Both the position numbers and the translations under genes were made by a program. A DNA stretch of 51,333 nucleotides from Bacillus litorisediminis (lineage in GTDB: Bacteria; Bacillota; Bacilli; Bacillales; JC228), in NCBI RefSeq assembly GCF_022808645.1, contig NZ_JAKZKT010000033.1:1-51333 (forward strand). The letters run 5' to 3'. The notes beneath the pieces are model-generated. The model searched no databases and was not told the DNA's origin. It saw nothing but the letters and a program-made list of their open reading frames with translations. Below are positions 51,156-51,333 of the stretch, piece after piece (position 1 is the first letter of the stretch; each line of letters opens with the position of its first letter).

Positions 51156-51333
51156 TCAGACTGTAGACAAACTCGATAATATCGAGTTTGCCTACAGTCT
51201 TTTTTCATTTACAATATTTATAATGAGATATCTAGAGGTGATGGATTATGATGACGAGAAACAATAATATTGAAAGAGACCAATTAGAAGTGATCGCGAT
51301 TGACCAACTAGTACCACAAGATCATTTAGTACG
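51156..51333 (+). mobile_element. Left end of an IS1182-type insertion sequence (truncated by window)
   Basis: A 41-bp region with a strong inverted structure (GACTGTAGACAAACTC, 51160-51175, with GAGTTTGCCTACAGTC, 51183-51198) is followed by a T run and then a transposase start. The position and hairpin fit the left terminal repeat of an IS1182-family element, where the hairpin prevents outside transcription from entering. The right end is outside the window, so target duplication cannot be examined. Confidence 0.65.
51248..51333 (+). CDS. IS1182-family transposase, N-terminal fragment
   Basis: An open frame starting ATGATG at 51248 with AGAGGTGAT upstream runs to the window edge. The first residues include the I-A-I-D-Q-L-V-P-Q-D-H-L-V-R pattern that I recognise from the start of IS1182-type DDE transposases. 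Only 28 residues are visible. Confidence 0.75.
   Translation, partial: MMTRNNNIERDQLEVIAIDQLVPQDHLV

Overview
The window reads as a chromosomal stretch of a spore-former-type Firmicute of the family Bacillaceae (Bacillus/Neobacillus/Mesobacillus-like). This rests on strong AGGAGG ribosome sites, low GC, SigA-type TTGACA/TATAAT promoters, CcpA cre boxes, a ComK box, and homologues of B. subtilis ywpF, ssbB, ywqA and ywqB. I had no database access, so family names come from motif recognition.

Layout. 1-266: 3' end of a group II intron (maturase C-terminus plus domains V and VI), ending 3 bp short of the ywpF stop codon. 270-6742: ywpF, ComK-type ssbB, a small ORF with an apparent ATT start, an unknown 155-aa protein, and the SNF2 helicase/SWIM pair ywqA-ywqB. 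6743-24139: two PTS sugar islands. The first contains gutM-srlA-srlE (glucitol-type PTS), a SorC regulator, a SAF-domain oxidoreductase of the DXR-II/DLO type with the matching PTS IIA, and a four-gene acetoin-dehydrogenase-like complex. The second is a galactitol-type PTS with a PRD regulator and an AraD/FucA-family enzyme, followed by a second SorC regulator and a small zinc-ribbon protein. 24220-25870: a non-coding array of about 80 repeats of 20-21 bp. 25916-41986: a secreted alkaline phosphatase and six exported surface proteins, four with SLH domains. 42035-51120: genes for a pyruvylated secondary cell-wall polymer (MurJ-like flippase, glycosyltransferases, CsaB, nucleotide-sugar dehydrogenase, TagA-type transferase, O-antigen-ligase-like protein). 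A second 20-21 bp repeat array lies beside csaB. 51156-51333: left end of an IS1182-type element.

How the genes work together. Four transcription units (7164, 10490, 12489 and 23795) each carry a pair of ACAAATG boxes exactly 19 bp apart, just downstream of the promoter. This predicts one regulon under a SorC/CggR-type repressor. The regulon holds a polyol PTS, a DXR-II/DLO-type oxidoreductase and an acetoin-dehydrogenase-like E1/E2/E3 set. The simplest chemistry joining them is catabolism of 2-C-methyl-D-erythritol or a related branched or deoxy polyol: import as 2-C-methylerythritol 4-phosphate (MEP), reverse DXR reaction to 1-deoxyxylulose 5-phosphate (DXP), then thiamine-dependent cleavage of this acetoin-like ketol to acetyl-CoA and glyceraldehyde 3-phosphate. 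This is an inference and is the main finding. In the second half, the SLH-domain cell-wall hydrolases and proteases sit next to csaB, whose pyruvyl ketal is the known SLH ligand, so surface proteins and their wall anchor are encoded together.
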